Notes under the pieces: generated by a model
What the model was told of the DNA's origin: nothing
The model's database searches: none
Seen by the model: only the letters and a program-made list of their open reading frames with translations
Shown here: positions 33,912 through 42,656 of the stretch, one piece after another
How the letters are laid out: each line of letters starts with the position of its first letter
Numbering within the stretch: position 1 is the first letter of the stretch
Program-made: the position numbers and the translations under genes
Source of the DNA: Actinomycetes bacterium
GTDB taxonomy: Bacteria; Actinomycetota; Actinomycetes; Mycobacteriales; Mycobacteriaceae
DNA: 64,000 nt
Assembly: GCA_023460175.1 (NCBI GenBank)
Contig: JAEWRC010000024.1
Location: 10,516 to 74,515, forward strand
Direction: 5' to 3'

Positions 33912-34835
33912 TCAGCCCCACCGGTCCAGCACCTCAGCGACGGGCACCTCGGCGGCCAGCGCCGCCATCAGCAGCACCCGCGCCTGTGAGGGCCGCAGCG
34001 TGGGGACGACCACGGCGCCGGCGTCGACCAGGGCCGCGCCCGGCCCGTAACCCGGACTGACCCCGCCGCCGGCGACCCGGGTCGACACCGCCACCGTGAC
34101 GCCGTCGCGGCAATGCCGGCGCACCCCCTCGATGATCGGCTCCCCGGCATTGCCCGCGCCCATGGCCTCCACCACGACGGCGCGCGCACCCGCGCGGACG
34201 CACGCATCCAGCGCGGCGGTGTCGGCGCCGGGATAGGTCGCCACGATGTCGACCCGCGGCGCGGTGGCCGCCGACAGCGCCCCCAGATACGGCCGTTGCC
34301 GCTCACCCTTGTCCAACCCGTCCAGATCGGTCCCGACGAATCCGACACCGTCCGGTCCGCCGGCCTTGTACAGCCCGCGCGGCGCCAGCACCCGACCGTC
34401 GAAGCTGATCAACACCCCCTGGTCCGCGGCCGCCGGCCGGGCGGCCAGGGCCAGCGCCGCGGCCAGGTTGGCCGGCCCGTCGGCGTGCGGGGAATCGGCG
34501 CTGTACATGGCGCCGGTGAACACCACCGGCGCGGCGCCGCGATAGGTCAGCTCGCACCACAGCGTGGTCTCCTCGAGCGTGTCGGTACCGTGCGTCACCA
34601 CCACCCCGTCGGCCCCACCGCGCACGCCCGCGTTGACGGCGGCCCCGATGGCGTCCCAGTCCGCCGGCGTCAGCTGCGAGCTGTCGCGGGCCATCAGTTC
34701 GGTCACCGTCACCTCGGCGGCCACGTCCAGGCCGGACAGCAACTGCTCGCCGCTGCGACTGGGACGCTTGATCCCGGCGTCATCGCTGCTGGTCGCGATG
34801 GTCCCACCGGTACTGATGACACAGAGACGAGGCAT
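33912..34835 (-). CDS. ansA: L-asparaginase
   Basis: This 307-residue type I/II asparaginase family protein hydrolyses asparagine to aspartate and ammonia. The nucleophile motif ISTGGTIAT is at residues 7-15 with Thr9 and Thr12, and the second catalytic motif THGTDTLEET at 81-90 supplies Thr84-Asp85. In M. tuberculosis AnsA helps assimilate nitrogen and resist acid. The ATG at 34835 is chosen from the family N-terminus (MPRLCVISTGG); the open frame continuing upstream is antisense to lspA and rluD and is not real. It lies between dinX and lspA, as Rv1538c does in M. tuberculosis. Confidence 0.95.
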   Translation of the reverse strand: MPRLCVISTGGTIATSSDDAGIKRPSRSGEQLLSGLDVAAEVTVTELMARDSSQLTPADWDAIGAAVNAGVRGGADGVVVTHGTDTLEETTLWCELTYRGAAPVVFTGAMYSADSPHADGPANLAAALALAARPAAADQGVLISFDGRVLAPRGLYKAGGPDGVGFVGTDLDGLDKGERQRPYLGALSAATAPRVDIVATYPGADTAALDACVRAGARAVVVEAMGAGNAGEPIIEGVRRHCRDGVTVAVSTRVAGGGVSPGYGPGAALVDAGAVVVPTLRPSQARVLLMAALAAEVPVAEVLDRWG

Positions 34836-34899
34836 ACCCCGATCATGCCGCAGCGGTGCGGCGTCGGAGCCCCGCAAGTTTCTAGGGGATGATGGAGGC

Positions 34900-35544
34900 G
34901 TGATTGACGAAACGGCCGGTTCTGTCGAACCGGCGGCCGCTGATGTCGGCGACGCCGAGGACGCCGAGGTTACCGACGAGGCCACCGACTCCGACGTTGC
35001 CGAGAAGGCCACCGGCGCGGGCCGGGGTCGGCTGCGGTTGCTGCTGTCGGTCGCGGCCGTCATCTTGCTGCTCGACATCGTCACCAAGGTGCTCGCCGTC
35101 CGACTGCTGACCCCGGGCCAGCCGGTGTCGATCATCGGCGACACCGTGACCTGGACACTGGTGCGCAACTCCGGCGCGGCGTTCTCGATGGCCACCGGAT
35201 ACACCTGGGTGCTGACGTTGGTGGCAACGGCCGTGGTGATCGGGATCGTGTGGATGGGCCGGCGCCTGGTGTCCCCGTGGTGGGCCCTCGGGCTGGGTCT
35301 GATCCTGGGCGGGGCACTGGGCAACCTCGTCGACCGCTTCTTCCGTTCGCCGGGTCCGCTGCGCGGGCACGTCGTGGACTTCCTGTCGATCGGCTGGTGG
35401 CCGGTGTTCAACGTCGCCGACCCGGCCGTGGTGGGCGGGGCCATCCTGTTGGTCGTGCTCTCGCTGTTCGGATTCGACTTCGACACCGTGGGCCGCCGCG
35501 GTAAGGACGAGCCCGAGACCACACCGACCGAATCCGAGCGGTGA
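34900..35544 (+). CDS. lspA: prolipoprotein signal peptidase
   Basis: This 214-residue inner-membrane aspartyl protease removes lipoprotein signal peptides (signal peptidase II). The catalytic aspartates are Asp145 in GNLVDRFFR and Asp174 in FNVADP. Four membrane helices are seen (about residues 46-68, 103-122, 126-142, 177-195). An acidic, low-complexity N-terminus of about 40 residues precedes helix 1, as in M. tuberculosis LspA. The GTG at 34900 gives that N-terminus, though GGAGG ends only one base before it, unusually close. It overlaps rluD (TGATG), starting a run of overlapping genes. Confidence 0.95.
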   Translation: MIDETAGSVEPAAADVGDAEDAEVTDEATDSDVAEKATGAGRGRLRLLLSVAAVILLLDIVTKVLAVRLLTPGQPVSIIGDTVTWTLVRNSGAAFSMATGYTWVLTLVATAVVIGIVWMGRRLVSPWWALGLGLILGGALGNLVDRFFRSPGPLRGHVVDFLSIGWWPVFNVADPAVVGGAILLVVLSLFGFDFDTVGRRGKDEPETTPTESER

Positions 35545-36464
35545 TGGCGGACCGGTCCATGCCGGTCCCCGAAGGACTGGCCGGTATGCGGGTGGACGCC
35601 GGTTTGGCGCGCCTGCTGGGGCTGTCCCGGACGGCCGCGGCCACCTTGGCCGAGGAGGGCGGCGTCGTGCTCGACGGCGCCCCGGCGGGCAAGTCCGACC
35701 GGCTGTCCGCCGGCGCCTGGCTGGACGTGACGCTGCCCGAGGCGCCCCCGCCGGTGGAGAACACCCCGGAGCACATCGAGGGGATGGCAATCCTCTATTC
35801 CGACGACGACATCGTCGTCGTCGACAAACCACCGGGCGTGGCCGCGCACGCCACGGTCGGCTGGCACGGCCCGACGGTGCTCGGCGGCCTGGCGGCGGCG
35901 GGTTTCCGGATCAGCACCTCCGGCATCCACGAGCGGCAGGGCATCGTGCACCGGCTCGACGTCGGCACCTCGGGCGTCATGGTGGTGGCGCTCTCGGAGC
36001 GGGCCTACACCCTGCTCAAGCGCGCGTTCAAGCAGCGCACCGTCGACAAGCGGTATCACGCACTGGTGCAGGGCCACCCGGACCCGTCGAGCGGCACCAT
36101 CGACGCCCCCATCGGCCGGCACCGCGGGCACGACTGGAAGTTCGCGGTCACCGAGGATGGCCGGCACAGCACCACCCACTACGACACCGTCGAGGCGTTC
36201 GTCGCGGCCAGCCTGCTCGACGTCCACCTGGAAACCGGTCGCACGCACCAGATCCGGGTGCACTTCGCGGCCCTGCACCATCCGTGTTGCGGGGACCTGA
36301 CTTACGGCGCCGACCCGACGCTGGCGAAAAAGCTTGGGCTGCAGCGGCAGTGGTTGCACGCCAGGTCGCTGGCGTTCGCCCACCCCGCCGACGGCCGCCG
36401 CTTCGAGATCAGCAGCCCGTACCCCGACGATCTGCAGCACGCGCTGGACGTGCTGCAGCAGTAG
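35544..36464 (+). CDS. RluD-type 23S rRNA pseudouridine synthase
   Basis: This RluA/RluD-family pseudouridine synthase of 306 residues has an N-terminal S4 domain (about residues 10-65). The catalytic core has the signature HRLDVGTSGVMV at 137-148, with Asp139 the nucleophile that attacks uridine C1'. ETGRTHQIRVH near 232 is the second family motif. The ATG at 35544 overlaps the lspA stop; a GTG at 35541 is equally possible. Probable targets are the helix 69 uridines of 23S rRNA, but the site cannot be read from sequence. Next gene overlaps by one base. M. tuberculosis equivalent: Rv1540. Confidence 0.93.
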   Translation: MADRSMPVPEGLAGMRVDAGLARLLGLSRTAAATLAEEGGVVLDGAPAGKSDRLSAGAWLDVTLPEAPPPVENTPEHIEGMAILYSDDDIVVVDKPPGVAAHATVGWHGPTVLGGLAAAGFRISTSGIHERQGIVHRLDVGTSGVMVVALSERAYTLLKRAFKQRTVDKRYHALVQGHPDPSSGTIDAPIGRHRGHDWKFAVTEDGRHSTTHYDTVEAFVAASLLDVHLETGRTHQIRVHFAALHHPCCGDLTYGADPTLAKKLGLQRQWLHARSLAFAHPADGRRFEISSPYPDDLQHALDVLQQ

Positions 36465-37402
36465 TGGGCCCGGTCAAGCGCGCAGCCGGTTCCGGTGGCC
36501 TGCTCTTCGGAGTGGGCGCCTACGGTGCGTGGGGCCTGTTCCCGGGCTTCTTCCCGTTGCTCAAACCCGCCGGGGCGGCCGAGATCCTGGCGCACCGCAT
36601 CGTCTGGATGGCGCTGCTGATGGTCGTCGTGGTGGCCGCGCTGCGGCGACTGGGCGATCTGCGACGCATCACCGGCCGGGTGTGGCTGCTGCTGGCCGCC
36701 GCCTCTGCGCTGATCTCGGCGAACTGGGTGATCTACATCTACGCCGTCAACAACGGCCACGTCGTGGACGCGGCGCTGGGGTACTTCATCAATCCCTTGG
36801 TCAGCGTCGCGCTGGGCGTGCTGATCTTCCGGGAGTCGCTGAACCGCGCGCAGGCCGTCGCGCTGACGGTGGCGGTGCTCGCCTGCGTCATCCTGACGCT
36901 GGAACTCGGTGCCCCACCCTGGATTTCGTTGGGACTGGCGTTCTCGTTCGGCTTCTACGGCCTGGTGAAGAAGGTGGTGCCGACGGACCCGCGGGTCAGC
37001 GTCGGCATCGAGGCCGCTCTGGCGGCCCCGTTCGCGTTGGCGTTCATCGTGGCGGGCGCGATGGCCGGCCAGAGCGCGTTCTTGTCGAACGGTCCCTGGC
37101 ACACCGCGCTGATGGTGCTGTCGGGGCCGGTGACCGCGATCCCGCTGCTGCTGTTCGCCGCGGCCGCGCAGCGGTTGCCGCTGGTGAGCCTCGGACTGCT
37201 GATGTACCTGACCCCGGTGATGCAGCTGAGTTGGGGCGTGTTCATCGGGCAGGAGCCGATGCCGCCCGCGCGGTGGCTGGGCTTCGCGCTGATCTGGCTC
37301 GCCCTGGCCGTGTTCACCGGTGACGCGATCCTGCGTACCCGGCGCGCGCCCACGGGGCAAGATCTCGGGGAACCAACGTTGGACGAGGGGGAGAAACGGT
37401 GA
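36464..37402 (+). CDS. rarD: RarD-like EamA/DMT-superfamily permease
   Basis: This 312-residue protein has ten evenly spaced hydrophobic helices and belongs to the RarD subgroup of the drug/metabolite transporter superfamily (GVGAYGAWGLFPGFFPLLKP at the N-terminus, ISANWVIYIYAVNNGHVVDAALGYFINPL in the first EamA repeat are typical). RarD was named from chloramphenicol sensitivity in Escherichia coli, but its physiological substrate is not established. The GTG at 36464 overlaps the rluD stop codon (TAGTG). It overlaps the following gene by four bases, so it is part of the lspA-rluD run. Confidence 0.87.
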   Translation: MGPVKRAAGSGGLLFGVGAYGAWGLFPGFFPLLKPAGAAEILAHRIVWMALLMVVVVAALRRLGDLRRITGRVWLLLAAASALISANWVIYIYAVNNGHVVDAALGYFINPLVSVALGVLIFRESLNRAQAVALTVAVLACVILTLELGAPPWISLGLAFSFGFYGLVKKVVPTDPRVSVGIEAALAAPFALAFIVAGAMAGQSAFLSNGPWHTALMVLSGPVTAIPLLLFAAAAQRLPLVSLGLLMYLTPVMQLSWGVFIGQEPMPPARWLGFALIWLALAVFTGDAILRTRRAPTGQDLGEPTLDEGEKR

Positions 37403-37995
37403 CGGATCCATCGGGACGGGACGCGGCGCGTCGACGCCGCAGGGCGTGGATCGCCGGGATGACGGCGGTGCTCGGGTTTGTCCTGATCGTGCCGATGGCG
37501 GTGGCGCTGGTGAGTTCGGCGCCCGAGGCGCCGCCGGAGGCCACCGCGACGGCCGAGTCGGCCCCGCCGCCGACCACGCCGGTGGAGGTGCGCCCCGTGC
37601 TCAGCGTCGAGGGGACCGCGCCCGAACGGTGTCCCACCGGGGCCTCGACCGGGGCCTCGACCGAGCCGCTGCAGCTGTGCGACCTGGCGAAGAACGGCCT
37701 GTACACCCTGAGTCCCGAGGCGGTGCAGCTGCAGCTGGTCCAGGTCGAGTCGCTGCTCTCACCGATCACCCGCGGCCACTTCGTGCAGGTCATGATGACC
37801 GAGGAGTCCGCGCGCACCTTCGGGGACCTGACCGCCGCGCAGGTGGGCAAACAGCTGGCGTTCATCCGCGACGGCGTGGTGGTGTCGGCGCCGTCGATCA
37901 GCGAGCGGATCGACGGCACCGTGCTGCAGCTGACCGGCGAGATGAGCGCCGAGCAGTCCGACGAGATCGCCCGGCTGCTGCGCGACGAGGCCTGA
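37399..37995 (+). CDS. membrane-anchored protein with a SecDF P1-head-like domain
   Basis: This 198-residue protein has an Arg-rich cytoplasmic start, one membrane helix (about residues 18-40) and a Pro/Thr-rich linker. An extracytoplasmic domain near 85-190 resembles the head of the SecD/SecF first periplasmic region (FVQVMMTEESARTFGDLTAAQVGKQLAFIRDGVVVSAPSI in outline). It may be a lipid- or protein-export accessory, but no partner is visible. A short duplicated GAST sits near residue 80. It overlaps rarD (GTGA). Not recognised by name. Confidence 0.7.
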   Translation: MTDPSGRDAARRRRRAWIAGMTAVLGFVLIVPMAVALVSSAPEAPPEATATAESAPPPTTPVEVRPVLSVEGTAPERCPTGASTGASTEPLQLCDLAKNGLYTLSPEAVQLQLVQVESLLSPITRGHFVQVMMTEESARTFGDLTAAQVGKQLAFIRDGVVVSAPSISERIDGTVLQLTGEMSAEQSDEIARLLRDEA

Positions 37996-38075
37996 AACTT
38001 ACGACACGCCGGGGCGGCGCGCCGACACATTCCGACACCCCCAGCGAGTCACTCGGCGGTGTCGTACCGACGACC

Positions 38076-38081
38076 TAGACT
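38076..38081 (+). promoter_or_regulatory. -10 box of a probable leaderless dnaE1 promoter
   Basis: TAGACT ends nine bases before the dnaE1 ATG and no Shine-Dalgarno is visible, so transcription probably starts at or within a few bases of the ATG. No -35 element is clear. Confidence 0.42.
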
Positions 38082-38090
38082 GACGACTCT

Positions 38091-41000
38091 ATGGGCACCT
38101 CGGGCTTCGTTCACCTGCACAACCACACCGAGTACTCGATGCTGGACGGCGCCGCCAAGATCCAGCCGATGCTGGCGGAGGCGCAGCGCCTCGGGATGAC
38201 CTCGATCGGCATGACCGACCACGGCAACATGTTCGGGGCCAGCCAGTTCTACAACGAGGCCAAGTCCGCAGGCATCGCCCCGATCATCGGCGTGGAGGCC
38301 TACATCGCGCCGGCCTCGCGGTTCGACACCCGGCGCATCACCTGGGGTGACCCCAGCCAGAAGTCCGACGACGTCTCCGCCAGCGGCGCCTATCTGCACA
38401 TGACGATGGTCGCCGAGAACGCCCGGGGCCTGCGCAACCTGTTCAAGCTGTCGTCGCTGGCCTCCTTCGAGGGCCAGCTGGGCAAGTGGCCGCGGATGGA
38501 CGCCGAGATCCTCGCCGAGCACGCCGAGGGCATCATCGCGACCACCGGGTGCCCCTCCGGCGAGGTCCAGACCCGGCTGCGCCTCGGCCACAACCAGGAA
38601 GCGCTGGAGGCCGCCGCCAAGTGGCGCGAGATCTTCGGGCCGGACAACTTCTTCCTCGAGTTGATGGACCACGGCCTGTCCATCGAGCGCCGAGTGCGCG
38701 ACGGCCTGCTCGAGATCGGCCGCAAGCTCGACATCCGCCCGTTGGCCACCAACGACTGCCACTACGTCACCAAGGACGCCGCGCGCAACCACGAGGCGCT
38801 GCTGTGCATCCAGACCGGCAAGACGCTGTCGGACCCGAACCGGTTCAAGTTCGACGGGGACGGCTACTACCTGAAGTCGGCCGCGGAGATGCGCGCGCTC
38901 TGGGACGACGAGGTGCCCGGCGCCTGCGACTCGACGCTGCTGATCGCCGAGCGGGTGCAGTCCTACGATGAGGTCTGGACGCCGGTCGACCGGATGCCGA
39001 TCTTCCCGGTGCCCGAGGGGCACGATCAGGGGTCCTGGCTGCGCCACGAGGTGCACGCCGGGCTGCGCCGGCGGTTCCCGGACGGGGTGGGCCAGGAGTA
39101 CACCGACCGCGCCGAGTACGAGATCGACGTGATCTGCGGCAAGGGCTTCCCGTCGTACTTCCTGATCGTCGCCGACCTGATCAACTACGCGCGCTCCATC
39201 GACATCCGGGTAGGGCCCGGCCGCGGGTCCGCCGCCGGGTCGCTGGTGGCCTACGCGATGGGCATCACCAACATCGACCCGATCCCGCACGGGTTGCTGT
39301 TCGAACGGTTCCTCAACCCCGAGCGGCCGTCGGCCCCCGATATCGATATCGACTTCGACGACCGTCGGCGCGGCGAGATGGTGCGCTACGCCGCCGAAAA
39401 GTGGGGCAGCGACCGGGTGGCCCAGGTCATCACGTTCGGCACCATCAAGACGAAGGCCGCGCTCAAGGACTCGGCCCGGGTCAACTACGGCCAGCCCGGT
39501 TACGCGATCGCCGACCGGATCACCAAGGCGCTGCCGCCGCCGATCATGGCCAAGGACATCCCGCTGTCGGGGATCACCGACCCCACCCACGAGCGGTACA
39601 AGGAGGCCGCCGAGGTGCGCGGCCTGATCGACACCGATCCGGACGTCCGGACCATCTACGAGACCGCGCGCGGCCTCGAGGGACTGGTCCGCAACGCCGG
39701 CGTGCACGCCTGCGCGGTGATCATGAGTTCCGAGCCGCTGATCGACGCGATCCCGCTGTGGAAGCGGCCGCAGGACGGCGCGATCATCACGGGCTGGGAC
39801 TATCCGTCCTGCGAGGACATCGGCCTGCTGAAGATGGACTTCCTGGGCCTGCGCAACCTGACGATCATCGGCGACGCGCTGGAGAACATCAAGGCCAACC
39901 GGGGGATCGACCTCGATCTCGATGCGCTGCCGTTCGACGACGCTCCCACCTACGAATTGCTCTCCCGCGGCGACACTCTCGGCGTGTTCCAGCTCGACGG
40001 CGGGCCGATGCGCGACCTGCTGCGCCGCATGCAGCCCACCGAATTCAACGACATCGTCGCCGTGCTGGCGCTGTACCGCCCCGGCCCGATGGGCATGAAC
40101 GCCCACAACGACTACGCGGATCGCAAGAACTCCCGCCAGCAGATCAAGCCGATCCACCCCGAACTCGAGGAACCGCTGCGCGAGATCCTGTCGGAGACCT
40201 ACGGCCTGATCGTCTATCAAGAGCAGATCATGTTCATCGCCCAGAAGGTCGCCTCCTACACCATGGGCAAGGCCGATGCGCTCCGAAAGGCCATGGGCAA
40301 GAAGAAGCTCGAGGTACTCGAGGCCGAGTACAAGGGCTTCTACGAGGGCATGACCGCCAACGGCTTCTCCGAGGCCGCCGTGAAGGCCCTGTGGGACACC
40401 ATCCTTCCGTTCGCCGGATACGCGTTCAACAAGTCGCACGCCGCGGGCTACGGCCTGGTGTCCTACTGGACGGCGTACCTCAAGGCCAACTACCCGTCGG
40501 AGTACATGGCGGGTCTGTTGACCTCCGTGGGCGACGACAAGGACAAGGCCGCGGTCTACCTGGCGGACTGCCGGCGCTTGGGCATCACGGTGTTGCCACC
40601 GGACGTCAACGAATCGAGCCTGCACTTCACCTCGGTGGGCACCGACATCCGCTTCGGTCTCGGTGCCGTACGCAACGTCGGCGCCAACGTGGTGTCGTCG
40701 TTGATCGAAACCCGTACGCAGAAGGGGGATTTCACCGACTTCTCGGACTATCTGAACAAGATCGAGGTGTCCGTCTGCAACAAGAAGGTGACGGAATCCC
40801 TGGTCAAGGCCGGTGCGTTCGACTCGCTCAAGCACGCCCGCAAGGGGCTGTTCCTGATCCACACCGATGCGGTGGACTCGGTGCTCGGCACCAAGAAGGC
40901 CGAGGCCATGGGGCAGTTCGACCTGTTCGGCGGGGGGGACGGGGAGGGCAACGATAGCAGCGACCCGGTGTTCACCATCAAGGTCCCCGACGAGGAGTGG

Positions 41001-41636
41001 GACGACAAGCACAAGCTCGCCCTGGAGCGGGAGATGTTGGGCCTGTACGTGTCCGGGCATCCGCTCGACGGCGTCGCGCACCTGTTGGCCGCCCAGACGG
41101 ACACCCCGCTGCCGGCCATCCTCGACGGCGACGTCGCCCACGACACCAACGTTGCGGTGGGCGGCATCTTGGCTTCGGTGAACCGTCGCGTCAACAAGAA
41201 CGGATTGCCCTGGGCCTCAGCACAACTGGAGGATCTCACCGGCGGTATCGAGGTGCTGTTCTTCCCGCAGACCTACTCGATGGTCGGTGCCGATGTCGCC
41301 GACGACACCGTGGTGCTGCTCAGGGCGAAGGTCAACGTGCGCGACGACCGCCGGTCGCTGATCGTGCATGAACTTGTGGTGCCCGACTTCTCCAGCGCGC
41401 AGGCAGACCGCCCGCTGGCCGTCACCCAGCCCACCCCGCAGTGCACCATCGACAAGGTCACCGCGCTCAAGCAGGTGCTGGCCCGCCACCCCGGGACCGC
41501 CCAGGTACATCTGCGGCTGATCAGCGGCGAACGCATCACCACGCTGGAATTGGATCAGTCGCTGCGGGTGACCAACTCGTCGGCGCTGATGGGGGACCTC
41601 AAGGCACTGTTGGGCCCGGGCTGCCTGGGCGGCTGA
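38091..41636 (+). CDS. dnaE1: replicative DNA polymerase III alpha subunit
   Basis: This 1181-residue C-family polymerase is the catalytic subunit of the replicase. The N-terminal PHP domain starts with FVHLHNHTEYSMLDG (residues 4-18), whose His residues are those of the active proofreading PHP exonuclease in mycobacteria. The palm Asp pair is Asp417 and Asp419 in APDIDIDFDDRRR. The finger, beta-binding and OB-fold (near 1000) domains follow in order. Length agrees with M. tuberculosis DnaE1 (Rv1547). Promoter spacing suggests a leaderless mRNA. The long antisense frame on the other strand is a shadow. Confidence 0.98.
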   Translation: MGTSGFVHLHNHTEYSMLDGAAKIQPMLAEAQRLGMTSIGMTDHGNMFGASQFYNEAKSAGIAPIIGVEAYIAPASRFDTRRITWGDPSQKSDDVSASGAYLHMTMVAENARGLRNLFKLSSLASFEGQLGKWPRMDAEILAEHAEGIIATTGCPSGEVQTRLRLGHNQEALEAAAKWREIFGPDNFFLELMDHGLSIERRVRDGLLEIGRKLDIRPLATNDCHYVTKDAARNHEALLCIQTGKTLSDPNRFKFDGDGYYLKSAAEMRALWDDEVPGACDSTLLIAERVQSYDEVWTPVDRMPIFPVPEGHDQGSWLRHEVHAGLRRRFPDGVGQEYTDRAEYEIDVICGKGFPSYFLIVADLINYARSIDIRVGPGRGSAAGSLVAYAMGITNIDPIPHGLLFERFLNPERPSAPDIDIDFDDRRRGEMVRYAAEKWGSDRVAQVITFGTIKTKAALKDSARVNYGQPGYAIADRITKALPPPIMAKDIPLSGITDPTHERYKEAAEVRGLIDTDPDVRTIYETARGLEGLVRNAGVHACAVIMSSEPLIDAIPLWKRPQDGAIITGWDYPSCEDIGLLKMDFLGLRNLTIIGDALENIKANRGIDLDLDALPFDDAPTYELLSRGDTLGVFQLDGGPMRDLLRRMQPTEFNDIVAVLALYRPGPMGMNAHNDYADRKNSRQQIKPIHPELEEPLREILSETYGLIVYQEQIMFIAQKVASYTMGKADALRKAMGKKKLEVLEAEYKGFYEGMTANGFSEAAVKALWDTILPFAGYAFNKSHAAGYGLVSYWTAYLKANYPSEYMAGLLTSVGDDKDKAAVYLADCRRLGITVLPPDVNESSLHFTSVGTDIRFGLGAVRNVGANVVSSLIETRTQKGDFTDFSDYLNKIEVSVCNKKVTESLVKAGAFDSLKHARKGLFLIHTDAVDSVLGTKKAEAMGQFDLFGGGDGEGNDSSDPVFTIKVPDEEWDDKHKLALEREMLGLYVSGHPLDGVAHLLAAQTDTPLPAILDGDVAHDTNVAVGGILASVNRRVNKNGLPWASAQLEDLTGGIEVLFFPQTYSMVGADVADDTVVLLRAKVNVRDDRRSLIVHELVVPDFSSAQADRPLAVTQPTPQCTIDKVTALKQVLARHPGTAQVHLRLISGERITTLELDQSLRVTNSSALMGDLKALLGPGCLGG

Positions 41637-41637
41637 T

Positions 41638-42243
41638 TCAGTTCAGCAGGCTGACTGCGCGCGCGAACACCAGGGCAATGGTCGTGGTGGCCACGAGGGA
41701 CTGCACCGTCATCATGGCCTTGGCCCAGCGCGCCAACGGCATGGTGTCGGTGGGGGAGAAGGCCACGGAGTTGGTGAAGGACACATACAGATAGTCGATG
41801 AATGTCGGTCGCCAGTCCGGCGGCGCCTGCTCGGGATCGGACATCTGCGGGAACAGGAAGTCTGGATAACGCCTTTCGCCGGACAGTCGCGCCAGCGGAC
41901 CGTTGCGGTCCAGCAGCCAGTACCAGACGCCGAACGCAATGACGTTGGTGATGTAGATGGCGCCGCCACTGCCCAGCAGGATCGCGACGCTGTCATCGAC
42001 CTGACCGGACAGGATTCGGTACACCAGCACCGTCGCCGAGGCGGTGTTGTCGACGGTGATCGCCGCGATCAGGAGCCGGGTTGCCCAGGTGGCCGCGGCG
42101 ATGTAGCGCGACGGCGCCAGCGGATTGACCGCCAGCAACACCAGGAGGAGCAGTACCTCCAGAGCGATCAGCGGCCAACGCGGAACAATCGTGTAGCGCT
42201 CGGGGATGGCGTGTTGCAAGGCCAGGACAGCCGCGATTGCCAC
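41638..42243 (-). CDS. membrane protein with a potassium-channel-like C-terminus (DUF1345-like)
   Basis: This 201-residue protein has about six hydrophobic segments. The stretch FIDYLYVSFTNSVAFSPTDT near residues 145-165, followed by a last helix, looks like the pore loop and final helix of small ion-channel-like (DUF1345) membrane proteins. The GTG start is the only plausible one in frame; upstream the frame runs into the preceding gene without another start. It is convergent with dnaE1 (one base between stops) and 55 bases downstream of the small membrane protein on the same strand. Function is unproven. Confidence 0.65.
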   Translation of the reverse strand: MAIAAVLALQHAIPERYTIVPRWPLIALEVLLLLVLLAVNPLAPSRYIAAATWATRLLIAAITVDNTASATVLVYRILSGQVDDSVAILLGSGGAIYITNVIAFGVWYWLLDRNGPLARLSGERRYPDFLFPQMSDPEQAPPDWRPTFIDYLYVSFTNSVAFSPTDTMPLARWAKAMMTVQSLVATTTIALVFARAVSLLN

Positions 42244-42298
42244 CAGTACGGGCCAGCGCCGCTCGGGTTCGCTGGGCCGCCGACACGGGGCCGTGGCG

Positions 42299-42538
42299 TC
42301 AGTGCCGGCGATGGCCGGCGCCGAGGATCCACCACGCCACGGTGGTGACCGCCGTCGCGCTCAGCACGGCGGCGGCGGCGCTGCCGGAGACCACGCCCAC
42401 GACGGCCAGCACGAGCGCGCCCACGAGCAGCGCGACCACCTTGTAGGCCGGCCACGGCACACCCGCGATCAGCAGTTCCCGCTGGGCAAGCGGGGTCCGC
42501 GAGTGCGCTGCGGACTCGAACTGCTCGGCGGTGGTCAT
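42299..42538 (-). CDS. small two-helix membrane protein, function unknown
   Basis: This protein of 79 residues begins MTTAEQFESAAHSRTPLAQRELL, then has two hydrophobic helices (about residues 24-47 and 48-70) and a basic end. No known family was recognised. In-frame ATG codons at 42538, 42547 and 42550 all lie within or beside a nine-base inverted repeat (42536-42560), so the start is uncertain. It precedes the DUF1345-like gene on the same strand and is divergent from the deazaflavin oxidoreductase gene. Confidence 0.55.
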   Translation of the reverse strand: MTTAEQFESAAHSRTPLAQRELLIAGVPWPAYKVVALLVGALVLAVVGVVSGSAAAAVLSATAVTTVAWWILGAGHRRH

Positions 42539-42560
42539 AAGGGCCATCATAGCCCTTATG
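42536..42560. promoter_or_regulatory. nine-base inverted repeat over the small membrane gene start
   Basis: CATAAGGGC, seven bases, GCCCTTATG: a perfect inverted repeat that covers the ATG candidates of the small membrane protein. It could be an operator for a dimeric regulator or an RNA hairpin hiding the start region. Confidence 0.5.
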
Positions 42561-42564
42561 AAAA

Positions 42565-42582
42565 GTTTCGGCTACCCGAAAC
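42565..42582. promoter_or_regulatory. GTTTCGG inverted repeat in the divergent intergenic region
   Basis: GTTTCGG and CCGAAAC form a seven-base inverted repeat with a four-base loop, five bases after the larger palindrome. The same GTTTCG core recurs at 42623 and 42637. Confidence 0.38.
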
Positions 42583-42622
42583 ACTCCGTTGGGGTGTGGT
42601 TGTTTGTCCTGGCCCGGCGGCT

Positions 42623-42644
42623 GTTTCGCCGAGGTTGTTTCGCC
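42623..42644 (+). repeat. direct repeat GTTTCGCC before the oxidoreductase promoter
   Basis: GTTTCGCC occurs at 42623-42630 and 42637-42644, immediately before the -10 box TAGGCT (42645-42650). With the GTTTCGG inverted repeat at 42565-42582, the intergenic region has four copies of a GTTTCG core, pointing to a shared DNA-binding protein. Confidence 0.4.
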
Positions 42645-42650
42645 TAGGCT
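42645..42650 (+). promoter_or_regulatory. -10 box of a probable leaderless promoter
   Basis: TAGGCT ends six bases before the ATG at 42657. No Shine-Dalgarno is seen, so leaderless transcription is likely. Confidence 0.5.
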
Positions 42651-42656
42651 GGACGC

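Noticed and set aside
33912..36440. 842-codon minus-strand frame that would fuse asparaginase to an N-terminal extension
   Set aside because: Only the last 307 residues are real AnsA; the upstream part is antisense to lspA and rluD.
38049..41141. 1030-codon open frame on the minus strand opposite dnaE1
   Set aside because: It is antisense to a certain essential gene, has Arg/Gly/His-rich shadow composition and no recognisable domain.
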